From contig NZ_JAAAPJ010000006.1 in NCBI RefSeq assembly GCF_009909145.1, positions 248,001 to 312,000 of the forward strand: a DNA stretch of 64,000 nt. Reading direction: 5' to 3'. This DNA comes from Corallococcus silvisoli (GTDB lineage: Bacteria; Myxococcota; Myxococcia; Myxococcales; Myxococcaceae). The translations under genes were made by a program, and so were the position numbers. The number at the start of each line of letters is the position of its first letter. Position 1 is the stretch's first letter. Under the pieces are notes generated by a model. The model saw only the letters and a program-made list of their open reading frames with translations. It was not told the origin of the DNA and did no database searches. Of the stretch, positions 55,254 to 63,797 are shown piece after piece.

Positions 55254-56357
55254 ATGCCGCCGCCCGACAACGCCCGACCCGCCGTCAAAGGCGGGGCCCG
55301 GCCCTCCCAGGACGCCAGCTCCTCCAGTGAAGCCGCCCTCCATGAATGCGAGGAGATGGAAGCGGCGATCGCGGAGCTGCGCCACACCTACGAGCAGTAC
55401 TTCATGGGGATGGAGCGCCAGGCGCCCATCCGCGCGCATGAGGACCTGAAGAAGCGGATGCTGAAGCTCAAGGGGGCCTTCATCCGCAGCACGTCGGTGA
55501 AGTTCCGCGTGCAGAGCCTCCACAACAAGTTCCTCACCTACGAGCGGCTGTGGACGCGCACGCTCCAGGAGATCGAGGCCGGCACCTACCGCCGCGACCT
55601 GGCCAAGGCCCGCCGCCGCGCCGAGGCGAAGAAGCCCGCGGCCGGGGAGCGCCAGAAGGGCGTGGTGGAGATCCCGGAAGAGATCTCCGACATGGACTTC
55701 GAGGAGATCGAGCAGCTCGCCGGGCGCCGACCCATCAACGAGCCGAAGCTCGCCTCGGAGCTGCTGGGGGTGAAGGACGTGGCGCCGGTGGGCGGAACGC
55801 CCTTCCGGGGGACGCCCGCGGTGGCGGCGCAGCCGTCGGGGGCTCCGCCCCGGGGCACGCCCGCCGGGCTGGTGCCGCCCGGCGCCACGCCGAGGTCGGG
55901 CACGCCCTCGGTGGCGCCCGTGGGGGGCCTGCCCTCCATCTCGCCCGTGATCGGCACGCCCCAGAAGGGGACTCCGGCGGTGGGCGCGGCGACGGCGAAG
56001 CTGCCCGCCGTGACACCCGCGGTGGCCGGGGGGACTCCGGCGGCGGGACGTCCCGCGGTGCCTCCTGGCATGGCCGCGAAGGCTCCGGCGGCGGCCCCGG
56101 TCGCCGCGCCGCCCCGCCCCGCGGCGGCGGGCCCTGGTGGCGGCATGTCCGACGACAAGCTGCGCGCGGTGTACGACGCCTATGTCACCGCGAAGCGCCG
56201 CTGCCAGGAGGACACGTCCAAGATGTCCTACGAGTCGGTGGCGGCCACGCTGCGCAAGCAGGTGCCGGAGCTGCTCAAGCAGCACAACGCGAAGGCCGTG
56301 GAGTTCAAGGTCGTCATCAAGGACGGCAAGGCCTCGCTCAAGGCCGTGCCCAAGTAG
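55254..56357 (+). CDS. MXAN_5187-like protein
   Basis: 367 residues. About 25-130 are helical (LHECEEMEAAIAELRHTYEQ, HEDLKKRMLKLKGAF). About 175-290 are low-complexity Pro/Ala/Gly/Thr with GTP-type repeats. The C-terminal about 70 (MSDDKLRAVYDAYVTAKRRC through KAVEFKVVIKDG) match my memory of the domain named after M. xanthus MXAN_5187, of unknown function. Cytosolic. It starts 40 bp after lgt and precedes the KdsC-like gene by 10 bp. Confidence 0.75.
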   Translation: MPPPDNARPAVKGGARPSQDASSSSEAALHECEEMEAAIAELRHTYEQYFMGMERQAPIRAHEDLKKRMLKLKGAFIRSTSVKFRVQSLHNKFLTYERLWTRTLQEIEAGTYRRDLAKARRRAEAKKPAAGERQKGVVEIPEEISDMDFEEIEQLAGRRPINEPKLASELLGVKDVAPVGGTPFRGTPAVAAQPSGAPPRGTPAGLVPPGATPRSGTPSVAPVGGLPSISPVIGTPQKGTPAVGAATAKLPAVTPAVAGGTPAAGRPAVPPGMAAKAPAAAPVAAPPRPAAAGPGGGMSDDKLRAVYDAYVTAKRRCQEDTSKMSYESVAATLRKQVPELLKQHNAKAVEFKVVIKDGKASLKAVPK

Positions 56358-56367
56358 GGAGGCGCGG

Positions 56368-56889
56368 ATGAACCAGGACCTGGAGGCGCTCAAGGCGCGG
56401 GTGGCTCGCCTGTCGGTGATGATCTTCGACATCGACGGCACGCTCACCGACGGCCGCATCTTCTGGGTCCCCCACTCCGGGTGGACGCAGATGTACAGCG
56501 TGCGCGACGGGATGGGCATCAAGCGCCTCCAGGAGGCGGGCATCGAGGTGGCCGCCATCTCCGGCGGGGACAGCCTCTCCGCGCAGATGCGCATGCAGTC
56601 GCTGGGCTTGCGCCACGTGCACTTCGGCAGCCAGGACAAGGTGGTGCACTTCGAGAAGCTGCTCGGCATCCTCAACGTGTCCGCCGAGCACTGCGGCTAC
56701 ATGGGCGATGAGGTGGTGGACCTGCCGCTGCTCAACGCGGTGGGCTTCTCCGCCACCGTGCCCGAGGCCCCGGACGAGGTGCGCGCGAAGGTGCACTACG
56801 TGGCCCAGCGCGCCGCGGGCTTCGGCGCCGCGCGCGAGGTGTGTGAGTTCATCCTGAAGCACCGGGCGCGCGCCACGCCCTCGACGTGA
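56368..56889 (+). CDS. KdsC-like HAD phosphatase
   Basis: 173 residues, the KdsC length. Motif I is FDIDGTLTDGRI, with RDGMGIKRLQEAGI and the later GDEVVDLPLL. KdsC removes phosphate from KDO-8-phosphate in lipopolysaccharide synthesis. The family also includes close relatives with other sugar-phosphate substrates, and the rest of a KDO pathway is not in the window. GGGAGGCG precedes ATG 56368. Confidence 0.85.
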   Translation: MNQDLEALKARVARLSVMIFDIDGTLTDGRIFWVPHSGWTQMYSVRDGMGIKRLQEAGIEVAAISGGDSLSAQMRMQSLGLRHVHFGSQDKVVHFEKLLGILNVSAEHCGYMGDEVVDLPLLNAVGFSATVPEAPDEVRAKVHYVAQRAAGFGAAREVCEFILKHRARATPST

Positions 56890-57202
56890 CGGCTCCTTCC
56901 CGTCGCGCGACCGCGAGCGCACCGGGCCTCCCACCACGGGGCTCCGGGTCCTCGTGCATCCTTCATCGTGCGACTCCTCCGGACATGACCCTCCCCATCC
57001 GAGGGGTGGGTGCGATGCGGTGAGCGAGGCCCCTTCTGACGCATCGTCAAACCCGCGGGAGAGGAGCGATGCCCGAACGTTCGCTCCTGGAAACGCGCGC
57101 ATCCCCGCGGTGAGTGCGGGTTGTCGCTCCTGGAGGCCGTTCCTACCTTGCGCTGCCTGACGGCCGGTGGACGGTCCGAGACGCTTGGGAGGCGACGTGG
57201 GG
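56890..57202. other. 313-bp intergenic region with short repeats
   Basis: It contains a GAGGGGTGGGT tract, an inverted pair AGGAGCGA/TCGCTCCT (57062-57088) and a direct repeat TCGCTCCTGGA at 57081-57091 and 57124-57134. No gene is supported. Confidence 0.55.
57062..57134. repeat. AGGAGCGA/TCGCTCCT dyad plus TCGCTCCTGGA direct repeat
   Basis: Three related 8-11 bp copies in 73 bp, 69 bp upstream of the lipoprotein start. Possibly a regulator site; could be chance in GC-rich DNA. Confidence 0.3.
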
Positions 57203-57583
57203 ATGTGGCGGGTAGGGCTCGGACTGGCAGCGGCCGTGGGGCTCGCCGTGGCCACCGGATGCGGCCAGTCCCCGGAGGACTCCGAAGCGCGCCTCGCGGC
57301 CCTGGAGGCCGAGGGCAAGCAGATGGATCAGGCCCTGGACGCGGTCGAGGACCGGCTCATGGGCAGCCAGGGCCGGCTCGCGATGTGGAACGAGCTGGGG
57401 AGGCGCCACCAGGAGGTGAGCGTCATCCAGTGCAAGGTGGCCGATGCCCACATCGCCGCCATCCTCAAGCACGAGGACAAGCAGAACCAGAAGGCGCGGA
57501 CCGTGAAGCAGCGCAACTCCATGGCGTCCGTGGACGCCGCGGTGCTCACCTCTGGCAAGGCGCCCAAGCAGCGCAGCAACTGA
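57203..57583 (+). CDS. small lipoprotein with coiled coil
   Basis: 126 residues. Signal and lipobox (LAVATGC). About 25-60 are a heptad-rich helix (EARLAALEAEGKQMDQALDA), and the remainder is helical and polar. It resembles small periplasmic coiled-coil lipoproteins, with no known function. GGGAGG lies 9 nt before ATG 57203; GTG 57197 is possible but too close. Confidence 0.7.
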   Translation: MWRVGLGLAAAVGLAVATGCGQSPEDSEARLAALEAEGKQMDQALDAVEDRLMGSQGRLAMWNELGRRHQEVSVIQCKVADAHIAAILKHEDKQNQKARTVKQRNSMASVDAAVLTSGKAPKQRSN

Positions 57584-57613
57584 CCTGGGCGGCCGGCGCG
57601 GCGGAGCCGGGTG

Positions 57614-58447
57614 CTAGCCGGGCATGCGCGTGGCGCGGTCGCGCATGCGCTTCTCCACCGCGATGACGCCCCGGAGGAAGATGCCGGGGGCCAGCCGCCG
57701 CAGGCGCCAGAACCAGCGCGCATCCGCCATGGGCAGCACGTGCGGCGCGCCCTGGTCCACCGCCTTGAGCAGCCGCTCGGCGACCCACTCCGGGCCAATC
57801 TTCGAATGGTCCACCAGCTTGACGCTCAGGCGGCGCGTGCCCGGGTCGGAGTACGGCGCGGCCGCGGCGGCGATGTTCGTGCGGAAGAACGTGGGGCACG
57901 CCACCGTGACGCCCAGCCCCAGCGGCTGCAGCTCCGCGTAGAGCGTCTCCGACAGCGCGACGACCGCGGCCTTGGACGTGTTGTAGGCCGCCAGGTTCGG
58001 CGCGTATACGAGCCCCGCGGCGGACGCGATGTTGAGCACGTGCCCCGAGCCCTGCTTGCGCAGCCGGGGGACGAACGCGTGGCAGCCGTGGATGACGCCC
58101 CACAGGTTCACGTCCAGCACGCGCTTCCACTCCGCCAGCGGCAGCGTCCCCACCGCGCCGCCGGTCGCGACGCCCGCGTTGTTCACCACCAGGTCCACGC
58201 CGCCGAACGCGTCGTCCGTGGCGCGCGCCAACGCCTCCACCGCGTCCGCGTTCGTGACGTCGCACGGGTGCACCCGCGCCTCGCCGCCCAGCGCCGTGAC
58301 GCGGCGGGCGGTGTCCTCCGCGGCGGCCGCGTTCACGTCCGACACCATCACCCGCGCCTGGCGGGCCGCCAGGGCTTCACAGAGCGCACGGCCAAGGCCA
58401 CTGCCGGCACCCGTCACCACCGCGCGAGGACGTGAGGGAAGGCTCAT
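57614..58447 (-). CDS. short-chain dehydrogenase/reductase
   Basis: 277 residues, classical SDR: TGAGSGLG cofactor motif (about 11-18), DVN, NNAG, a Ser in NIASAAGLVYAP and the active-site YNTSK. The C-terminal 40 residues are basic and helical (RWFWRLRRLAPGIFLRG), perhaps membrane-associated. NAD(P)H-dependent oxidoreductase of unknown substrate. GGAG precedes ATG 58447. Convergent with the lipoprotein gene upstream of it. Confidence 0.92.
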   Translation of the reverse strand: MSLPSRPRAVVTGAGSGLGRALCEALAARQARVMVSDVNAAAAEDTARRVTALGGEARVHPCDVTNADAVEALARATDDAFGGVDLVVNNAGVATGGAVGTLPLAEWKRVLDVNLWGVIHGCHAFVPRLRKQGSGHVLNIASAAGLVYAPNLAAYNTSKAAVVALSETLYAELQPLGLGVTVACPTFFRTNIAAAAAPYSDPGTRRLSVKLVDHSKIGPEWVAERLLKAVDQGAPHVLPMADARWFWRLRRLAPGIFLRGVIAVEKRMRDRATRMPG

Positions 58448-58618
58448 GGTTTCAAGACTCCAGGGACGGCGAGGGGAGGGGGCGACGTCGTGACGCGACA
58501 GGGCTAGCACGCCGGGCGAAAGGGTGGCCATTCACCCGTGCTCGCTTTTCACGAAGCCCGGGTTTCCGACGGGCGGGCGGGCAGGCGCACGGTTCGTGAC
58601 CCGGGGGCGGAAGTTGGC

Positions 58619-58624
58619 TAGAAC
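58619..58624 (+). promoter_or_regulatory. -10-like TAGAAC before the small Cys-rich lipoprotein
   Basis: TAGAAC ends 7 nt before GTG 58632; CCGGGGC between is not a good ribosome site. Confidence 0.4.
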
Positions 58625-58631
58625 CCGGGGC

Positions 58632-58886
58632 GTGCAACGCGTTGGGTTGGCAGCAATGGCGGTCGCGGCGGCCGGGCTCCTCGGGTGCAACAACCTGGAG
58701 TCCTGCGGTTCGACGTCAGTGGACATCACCCGGACCGACGGGGGTCTCTACCGTTGCGTGACCTCCGAGGACTGCCCCCGGACCTCGCGTGTCTTCGTCT
58801 GCGTGACGGACGTCTCCTCCGAGCGCGAGTGCGTGCGCTGCGACGAGACGCGCTGCGTGCGCCTCATCCCGGAGTCCTGCCAATGA
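58632..58886 (+). CDS. small Cys-rich lipoprotein
   Basis: 84 residues from GTG 58632. Signal MQRVGLAAMAVAAAGLLGC has a good lipobox. The mature part has nine further cysteines (NLESCGS, YRCVTSEDC, VFVCVTD, ECVRCDETRC, ESC), expected to pair as disulfides. No family recognised. The ATG at 58656 would lose the basic residue and shorten the signal, so GTG is preferred. Its stop overlaps the next start (ATGA). Confidence 0.65.
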   Translation: MQRVGLAAMAVAAAGLLGCNNLESCGSTSVDITRTDGGLYRCVTSEDCPRTSRVFVCVTDVSSERECVRCDETRCVRLIPESCQ

Positions 58887-59803
58887 CGCGCGGCGCGCCG
58901 CGCTGGGCCTGGGTGCTGACGGTGGGGGCGCTCGCCGTCACCGGGTGCCGCGACAAGCCGGTGGACCACATGCAGCGCGCCCGGGACGCCATCTTCGAGA
59001 AGCGCCCGGACGAAGCGCTGGTGGAGTACCGCAAGGCGTACGACATGCTGCTGCGCGACGAGTCCGCGGAGGCGCTGGTGATGCGCGCCCGCGCGCTCAA
59101 GGGCGCCGCGGACGTGTACTGGCTGGAGCAGCGCAAGGTGAAGGAGGCGGTGTCCGTCTACCGCCAGCTCATCCAGCAGTGCCCGGAGTCCCCGGAGGCG
59201 CTGGACGCGCGCATCATCCTGGCGGAGCTGCTGCGGGTGCACTACCGCGACCTGCGCGGCGCCATCGACCAGCTCACCGCGGCCCTGCACCGCAACCCGC
59301 CGCAGAGCGCGGAGCTGCAGTACCAGGTGGCCAAGCTCTACTTCGAGCTGGCGGACTATCCGCAGTGCGAGCTGGAGGCGAAGAAGCTGCCCGAGCGCTT
59401 CGCCGCCAGCGCCTACGTGGACGACGCGCTGTTCCTCCAGGCGCAGGCCCTGGCCATGGTGGACGGCAAGCGCCAGGAGGCCCTGCGCACGTACGCGGAC
59501 CTGCGCACGCGCTTCCCGGATTCGGAGCTGGCGCCGTACGCCCTCTTCGAGATGGGCAAGCTGCGCGCGGACGCGGGCGACAACGAGAAGGCCATCGAGA
59601 CCTGGGTGGAGGCGTTGAAGACGCACCCGGAGCCGGCGCTGGTGCAGGACGCCATCGCGCGGGCTCGCCGCCGGCTGGCGAACCTCACGCCGGAAGGCAT
59701 TGGTCAGAAGGAAGTGGCGTTCGACCGCAGCAAGCAGGCGCGCACCTCCGTGGAAGCCATGGGCGGCTCCGCCGAGGAAGCGGCCCACGACCGCGGCGAC
59801 TGA
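58883..59803 (+). CDS. TPR-repeat lipoprotein
   Basis: 306 residues. Lipobox LAVTGC. About 25-275 hold tetratricopeptide-type helical repeats (PDEALVEYRKAYDMLLR, KEAVSVYRQLIQQCPESPEA, RDLRGAIDQLTAALHRNPPQ, QEALRTYADLRTRFPDS, EKAIETWVEALKTHPEP). It looks like a scaffold at the envelope for protein-protein contacts, similar to BamD/YfgC-type helpers. Translationally coupled to the Cys-rich lipoprotein by ATGA. Confidence 0.88.
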   Translation: MTRGAPRWAWVLTVGALAVTGCRDKPVDHMQRARDAIFEKRPDEALVEYRKAYDMLLRDESAEALVMRARALKGAADVYWLEQRKVKEAVSVYRQLIQQCPESPEALDARIILAELLRVHYRDLRGAIDQLTAALHRNPPQSAELQYQVAKLYFELADYPQCELEAKKLPERFAASAYVDDALFLQAQALAMVDGKRQEALRTYADLRTRFPDSELAPYALFEMGKLRADAGDNEKAIETWVEALKTHPEPALVQDAIARARRRLANLTPEGIGQKEVAFDRSKQARTSVEAMGGSAEEAAHDRGD

Positions 59804-59911
59804 GCGCCCGCCGTCCCTGGCGCATTCGCGTGCGCCCTCCGTTCCCGCGTGCCATGTAACGCTCCGGGCCGGGAGACGGCGGGGCCGTGTCCCTTGCGTG
59901 GGAGGCATCAC

Positions 59912-60661
59912 ATGAACGTGCTGGTGACAGGGGCCACGGCGGGCATCGGGCAGGCCATCGCGCGCCGCTTCGTGCGGGAGGGCGCGCGGGTCATCGCCGC
60001 CGGGCGGCGGGGCGACCGGCTGGAGGCGCTCCGGGCGGAGCTGGGTGAGCGGCTGCTGCCGGTGACGCTGGACGTGACGGACAAGGAGGCCGTGAAGGCC
60101 GTGTTCGCTTCGCTGCCCGCGGACTTCGCGCCGGTGGATGTGCTGGTGAACAACGCGGGGCTGGCGCTGGGGATGGAGCCCGCGCAGGCGGCGCGGCTGG
60201 AGGACTGGGACGTGGTGGTGGACACCAACGTGAAGGGCCTCCTGTACTGCACGCGCGAGGCGCTCACGGGCATGGTGGCGCGCGACCGGGGCCACGTCAT
60301 CAACATCGGCTCCATCGCGGGGGAGTTCCCCTACCCGGGCGGCAACGTGTACGGCGCCACGAAGGCGTTCGTGCATCAGTTCACGCTGAACCTGCGCGCG
60401 GACCTGCACGGCACCTCGGTGCGCGTCACCGACATCCAGCCGGGGCTGCTGGGCGGGACGGAGTTCTCCAACGTGCGCTTCCGCGGGGACGACGCGAAGG
60501 CCGCCGCGCTCTACGGCAACACCCAGCCGCTCACGCCCGACGACGTCGCGGACACCGTGTACTGGGTGGCCACGCGGCCCGCGCACGTGAACATCAACGT
60601 CGTCTCGATGATGCCGGTGGTGCAGGCCTTCGGCCCGCTGCTGGTGAAGCGCCAGGGCTGA
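59912..60661 (+). CDS. SDR oxidoreductase (YdfG-like)
   Basis: 249 residues. TGATAGIGQA (about 6-15), DVTD, NNAGLALG, the Ser in NIGSIAGEFPYP and YGATKAF. The set matches NADP-dependent 3-hydroxy acid (serine/malonic semialdehyde) dehydrogenases of the YdfG type. GGGAGG precedes ATG 59912. The exact substrate is not certain. Confidence 0.9.
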   Translation: MNVLVTGATAGIGQAIARRFVREGARVIAAGRRGDRLEALRAELGERLLPVTLDVTDKEAVKAVFASLPADFAPVDVLVNNAGLALGMEPAQAARLEDWDVVVDTNVKGLLYCTREALTGMVARDRGHVINIGSIAGEFPYPGGNVYGATKAFVHQFTLNLRADLHGTSVRVTDIQPGLLGGTEFSNVRFRGDDAKAAALYGNTQPLTPDDVADTVYWVATRPAHVNINVVSMMPVVQAFGPLLVKRQG

Positions 60662-60674
60662 CGTCCGCGCGCGC

Positions 60675-61598
60675 TCAGCCCGGCACGGGCAGCAGCGCTT
60701 CCAGCAGCGGCGCGGGCACCGCCGGGTCGTCCGCGTCCGCCACCAGCAGCAGGTGGATGCGTCCGCCCTCCACGCGCGCGTCCACGCCCTCCAGCTTCAC
60801 GGCGGCGTCCACCGCGTCCAGGTACACCGGCGTGCCGTCCGGCGCGAGCACCCCCACCGCGGAGCCCCGCACCGGCCCATCCGCCACGCGGTCGCGGGAC
60901 GCCTCCGCCGTGGCGGTGAACACCACGCGCCCGTCCGGCAGCGGCGATGCATCCGTGAAGGACAGCCGGACGCCGTTCGCCTCGCCCAGCTCCCAGCGGC
61001 GCACGGTGCGCACCGCCTCCGGCCCCAGCAGGCCCGCGTCCACGCTGCCCAGCACGCGGTCCAGGTCCAGGTCCACCAGCGCGTCCACGCCGCCCTCGCC
61101 GTTGCCCCGGTTGAGCAGCCGCAGCCGCTTGCCCGCCACCGCCGCGCCCTCCACGTTGAGCGCCACCAGCTCCCGCTCCAGCTGCACGTAGAGCGCGGCG
61201 CAGTCCACCGTGCGCGCCGGCCCCGCGAGCGTCCCGTCCGCGTTCAGGGGCAGCACCGCCGCGCGGCGCCTCGCGGGCGTCGAGCCCGACGGCAGGGCCA
61301 GCAGCGCCCCGTGCGCGAAGGACGCGCAGGGCCCCAGCCGGCACAGCGCCTCCAGGTCCGGCTTCGCCGCCTTGCGCGCCGCGTGCGCGTCCGGGAGGTC
61401 GCCGGGGAAGAGCCGCACGGTGTGCCCCGGCGCGTCGCCCGTGGCGGGGAACACGGCCAGGTGGAGCGAGTCGTCCGCGACGACGTAGAGCCAGTCCCCC
61501 GCGCGCACCAGCCCGCTGGCGGCGGCCACGTGGGCGGGACGGCCAGGGGCTTCGGGCGCCTCGAGGGTGAGCGTGCGCCGACGGGTGGTGGGAATCAC
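60675..61598 (-). CDS. putative beta-propeller protein (DUF6929-like)
   Basis: 307 residues from GTG 61598, with GGAGG 7 nt upstream. No signal peptide. The N-terminal part AASGLVRAGDWLYVVADDSL resembles DUF6929 proteins, whose function is unknown; later strands (RLRLLNRGNGEGGVDALVDL, SFTDASPLPDGRVVFTAT) fit a propeller. It converges on the SDR gene. The family call is tentative. Confidence 0.6.
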   Translation of the reverse strand: MIPTTRRRTLTLEAPEAPGRPAHVAAASGLVRAGDWLYVVADDSLHLAVFPATGDAPGHTVRLFPGDLPDAHAARKAAKPDLEALCRLGPCASFAHGALLALPSGSTPARRRAAVLPLNADGTLAGPARTVDCAALYVQLERELVALNVEGAAVAGKRLRLLNRGNGEGGVDALVDLDLDRVLGSVDAGLLGPEAVRTVRRWELGEANGVRLSFTDASPLPDGRVVFTATAEASRDRVADGPVRGSAVGVLAPDGTPVYLDAVDAAVKLEGVDARVEGGRIHLLLVADADDPAVPAPLLEALLPVPG

Positions 61599-61645
61599 GT
61601 GGGGCCTCCGGGCCTTCCGGGTGTCAGGCCCCGGAGCGTCGCCGA

Positions 61646-62974
61646 CTACAGCAGGGTGCCGCGAAGGATGAGGCTGGCCGCCGTGAAGTAGATGACGAGT
61701 CCGGACACGTCCACCAGCGTGGCCACGAAGGGCGCGGACGCGCTCGCGGGGTCGAAGCCCACGCGCCGCAGGATGAACGGCAGCATGGACCCGGACAGCG
61801 TGCCGAACGTCACCACGCCCACCAGGGACGCGCCCACCGTCATGCCAATGAGCAGCGCGTGCTCCCCATAGCTGTGGAACAGGGTCTGCCACACCAGCAC
61901 GCGCGTGAGGCCCACCGCGCCCAGGACCGCGCCCAGCGCCAGCCCGGTGCCCAGCTCCCGCCGGGCCACGCGCCACCAGTCCTTCAGCCGCATCTCCGAC
62001 AGCGCCAGGGAGCGGATGATGAGCGTGGTGGCCTGGCTGCCGGAGTTGCCTCCGGAGCTGATGATGAGCGGGATGAAGAGGCTCAAGACCACGGCGCGGG
62101 CGATTTCATGCTCGAAGTAGCCCATGGCCGTGGCGGTGAGCATCTCCCCCAGGAAGAGCACCAGCAGCCAGCCGGCGCGCTTCTTGAGCATCGCCAGGAA
62201 GCCCACGTCGAAGTAGGGCGCGTCCAGGGCCTCCATGCCGCCGACCTTCTGGATGTCCTCCGTGGCCTCCTCCTGCACCACGTCCACGATGTCGTCCACC
62301 GTGACGATGCCCTTCATGTGCCGCGCCTCGTCCACCACCGGCAGGGCCATGAAGCTGTGCTCGGAGAAGGAGCGGCTCACCGCCTCCTGGTCCGTGTTCT
62401 CCGCCACCGTGATGACGTCGCGCTGCATGACGTCCGCCACGCGCTTGTCCGGCGCGGCCTGGAAGAGCTGGCGCAGGGACAGCACCCCCTGCAGCCGCTG
62501 CTCGGCGTCCAGCACGTAGGCGTAATAGACGGTCTCCACCCGCTCCCGCGCCTGCTTGCGCAGGTAGCCGATGGCCTCGTCGATGCTCATGTCCGGGCGC
62601 ACGCGGGCGAAGCGCGGGTTCATCAAGCCACCCGCGTCGTCCTCCGCGTACGCCAGCAGGACGTTCACCTCGCGGCGGCTGGCGTCGTCCAGCTGCGACA
62701 GGATGGCGTCCACCTGTTCCGCCTCCACCGCCTGGACCAGGTCGGCCAGGTCGTCCGGGGGGAGCAGGCGGACCCAGGTGCGGCGCTCGCCCTGGGGAAG
62801 GCTGAGGATGAGTTCGCCCTGTTCGCGCGCCGTGAGGCCCAGGAAGAAGTCGTCCGCCACCGCCGCGGGCAGCAGCCGGAACCCCTCCAGGCGCTCGTCC
62901 ACGGACAGCACCGCCCAGGCCTCGTGAAGCTCATCGGGGGACAACGCGTTCTGGCTCTGGGGACTCTCCACCAT
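61646..62974 (-). CDS. mgtE: MgtE-type magnesium transporter
   Basis: 442 residues. N-domain about 1-130 (helical superhelix), CBS pair about 145-255 (VADVMQRDVITVAENT, FMALPVVDEARHMKGIVTV), and a TM domain from about 280 with SSGGNSGSQATTLIIRSLAL and a late FDPASASAPFVATLVDVSGL. It imports Mg2+ down its gradient, gated by the CBS and N domains. GAGG precedes ATG 62974. It lies 231 bp downstream of gloA in the same direction. Confidence 0.96.
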   Translation of the reverse strand: MVESPQSQNALSPDELHEAWAVLSVDERLEGFRLLPAAVADDFFLGLTAREQGELILSLPQGERRTWVRLLPPDDLADLVQAVEAEQVDAILSQLDDASRREVNVLLAYAEDDAGGLMNPRFARVRPDMSIDEAIGYLRKQARERVETVYYAYVLDAEQRLQGVLSLRQLFQAAPDKRVADVMQRDVITVAENTDQEAVSRSFSEHSFMALPVVDEARHMKGIVTVDDIVDVVQEEATEDIQKVGGMEALDAPYFDVGFLAMLKKRAGWLLVLFLGEMLTATAMGYFEHEIARAVVLSLFIPLIISSGGNSGSQATTLIIRSLALSEMRLKDWWRVARRELGTGLALGAVLGAVGLTRVLVWQTLFHSYGEHALLIGMTVGASLVGVVTFGTLSGSMLPFILRRVGFDPASASAPFVATLVDVSGLVIYFTAASLILRGTLL

Positions 62975-63140
62975 GACGACGGCCTCGGTAAGGGGGGAGG
63001 GTGCGCGTCTCGATGCGACGCGCGCGGGCCTCTCTACACCCCTGCCGCGGACACGGCGAGCGGAAGGCGCGAAACATCGCGCTGAATTCGCGTCCGCCTG
63101 CCTGGTCTGTCCAACCCTCCCGGCCGCCCCCCGGGCCCGA

Positions 63141-63168
63141 CCCCAGGACCCGGTGCCCGGTCCAGGGG
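63141..63168 (-). terminator. gloA terminator-like hairpin
   Basis: CCCCAGGACC and GGTCCAGGGG pair (nine of ten, one A/A mismatch) around CGGTGCCC, 38 bp past the gloA stop. No T-run. Confidence 0.4.
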
Positions 63169-63205
63169 CCTGGCGGCCCCCGCGAGAGGGCGGCCCGCGA
63201 GGGGG

Positions 63206-63592
63206 TCAGGGCTTCTGCTGGATGAGCTCGACCTTGTAGCCGTCGGGGTCTTCCACGAAGGCGATGACGGTGGTGCCGTGTTTCATGGGGCCGGGTTCGC
63301 GGACGACCTTGCCGCCGGCCTGGCGGATGGCGTTGGCGGTGGCGTGGATGTCGCTGACGCCCAGGGCGATGTGGCCGTAGGCGGAGCCCAGCTCGTACTT
63401 CGCCGTGTCCCAGTTGTGGGTGAGCTCCAGCGCGGGGTGGGTGTCCTCGGGGCCGTAGCCGACGAAGGCGAGCGTGAACCGGCCGTCCGGGTAGTCCTGG
63501 CGGCGCAGGAGCGTCATGCCGAGCACGCGGGTATAGAAGTCGAGCGACTTCTCCAGGTCGCCGACACGGAGCATGGTGTGGAGGATGCGCAT
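63206..63592 (-). CDS. gloA: lactoylglutathione lyase (glyoxalase I)
   Basis: 128 residues, the bacterial GloA length. The family start [20 protein letters not shown] has the first metal His, then PALELTHNW (Glu), YGHIALGV (His) and GYKVELIQ (Glu): all four metal ligands. It converts the methylglyoxal-glutathione adduct to lactoylglutathione. ATG 63592 has no ribosome site; TATAGC lies 6 nt upstream. Divergent from hemL. Confidence 0.96.
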   Translation of the reverse strand: MRILHTMLRVGDLEKSLDFYTRVLGMTLLRRQDYPDGRFTLAFVGYGPEDTHPALELTHNWDTAKYELGSAYGHIALGVSDIHATANAIRQAGGKVVREPGPMKHGTTVIAFVEDPDGYKVELIQQKP

Positions 63593-63598
63593 GGGCTG

Positions 63599-63604
63599 GC
63601 TATA
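63599..63604 (-). promoter_or_regulatory. -10-like TATAGC before gloA
   Basis: On the minus strand, TATAGC ends 6 nt before ATG 63592, with CAGCCC between and no Shine-Dalgarno sequence. Confidence 0.45.
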
Positions 63605-63784
63605 ACCGCCGGGGATGGCGGGGTGAAGCCGCGCGTGACGCCTCCCGTCGGGGGGTGACGACCGGGTGACGGACGGCCTCCGGGGGAGGGCGCGGTGCGG
63701 GGCCATGCGAGCAGGCGTCCGTTCGAGCGCGAAAAGGCGACACCCGAGGGCCACGCGGGACGGGGACGGGCGTCCGCCGCGTGC

Positions 63785-63790
63785 TATGGA
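63785..63790 (+). promoter_or_regulatory. -10-like TATGGA before hemL
   Basis: TATGGA ends 7 nt before ATG 63798; ACACGGC between has no Shine-Dalgarno sequence. The in-frame ATG at 63786 lies inside the hexamer. Confidence 0.4.
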
Positions 63791-63797
63791 ACACGGC

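Noticed and set aside
52494..56675. An open frame of 1393 codons on the minus strand across lspA, lgt and neighbours
   Set aside because: It runs antisense to well-supported genes and its translation is Arg/His/Pro-rich shadow sequence typical of high-GC DNA.
62975..63205. M-box magnesium riboswitch before mgtE
   Set aside because: No M-box core elements seen; only GC-rich hairpins near the gloA end.
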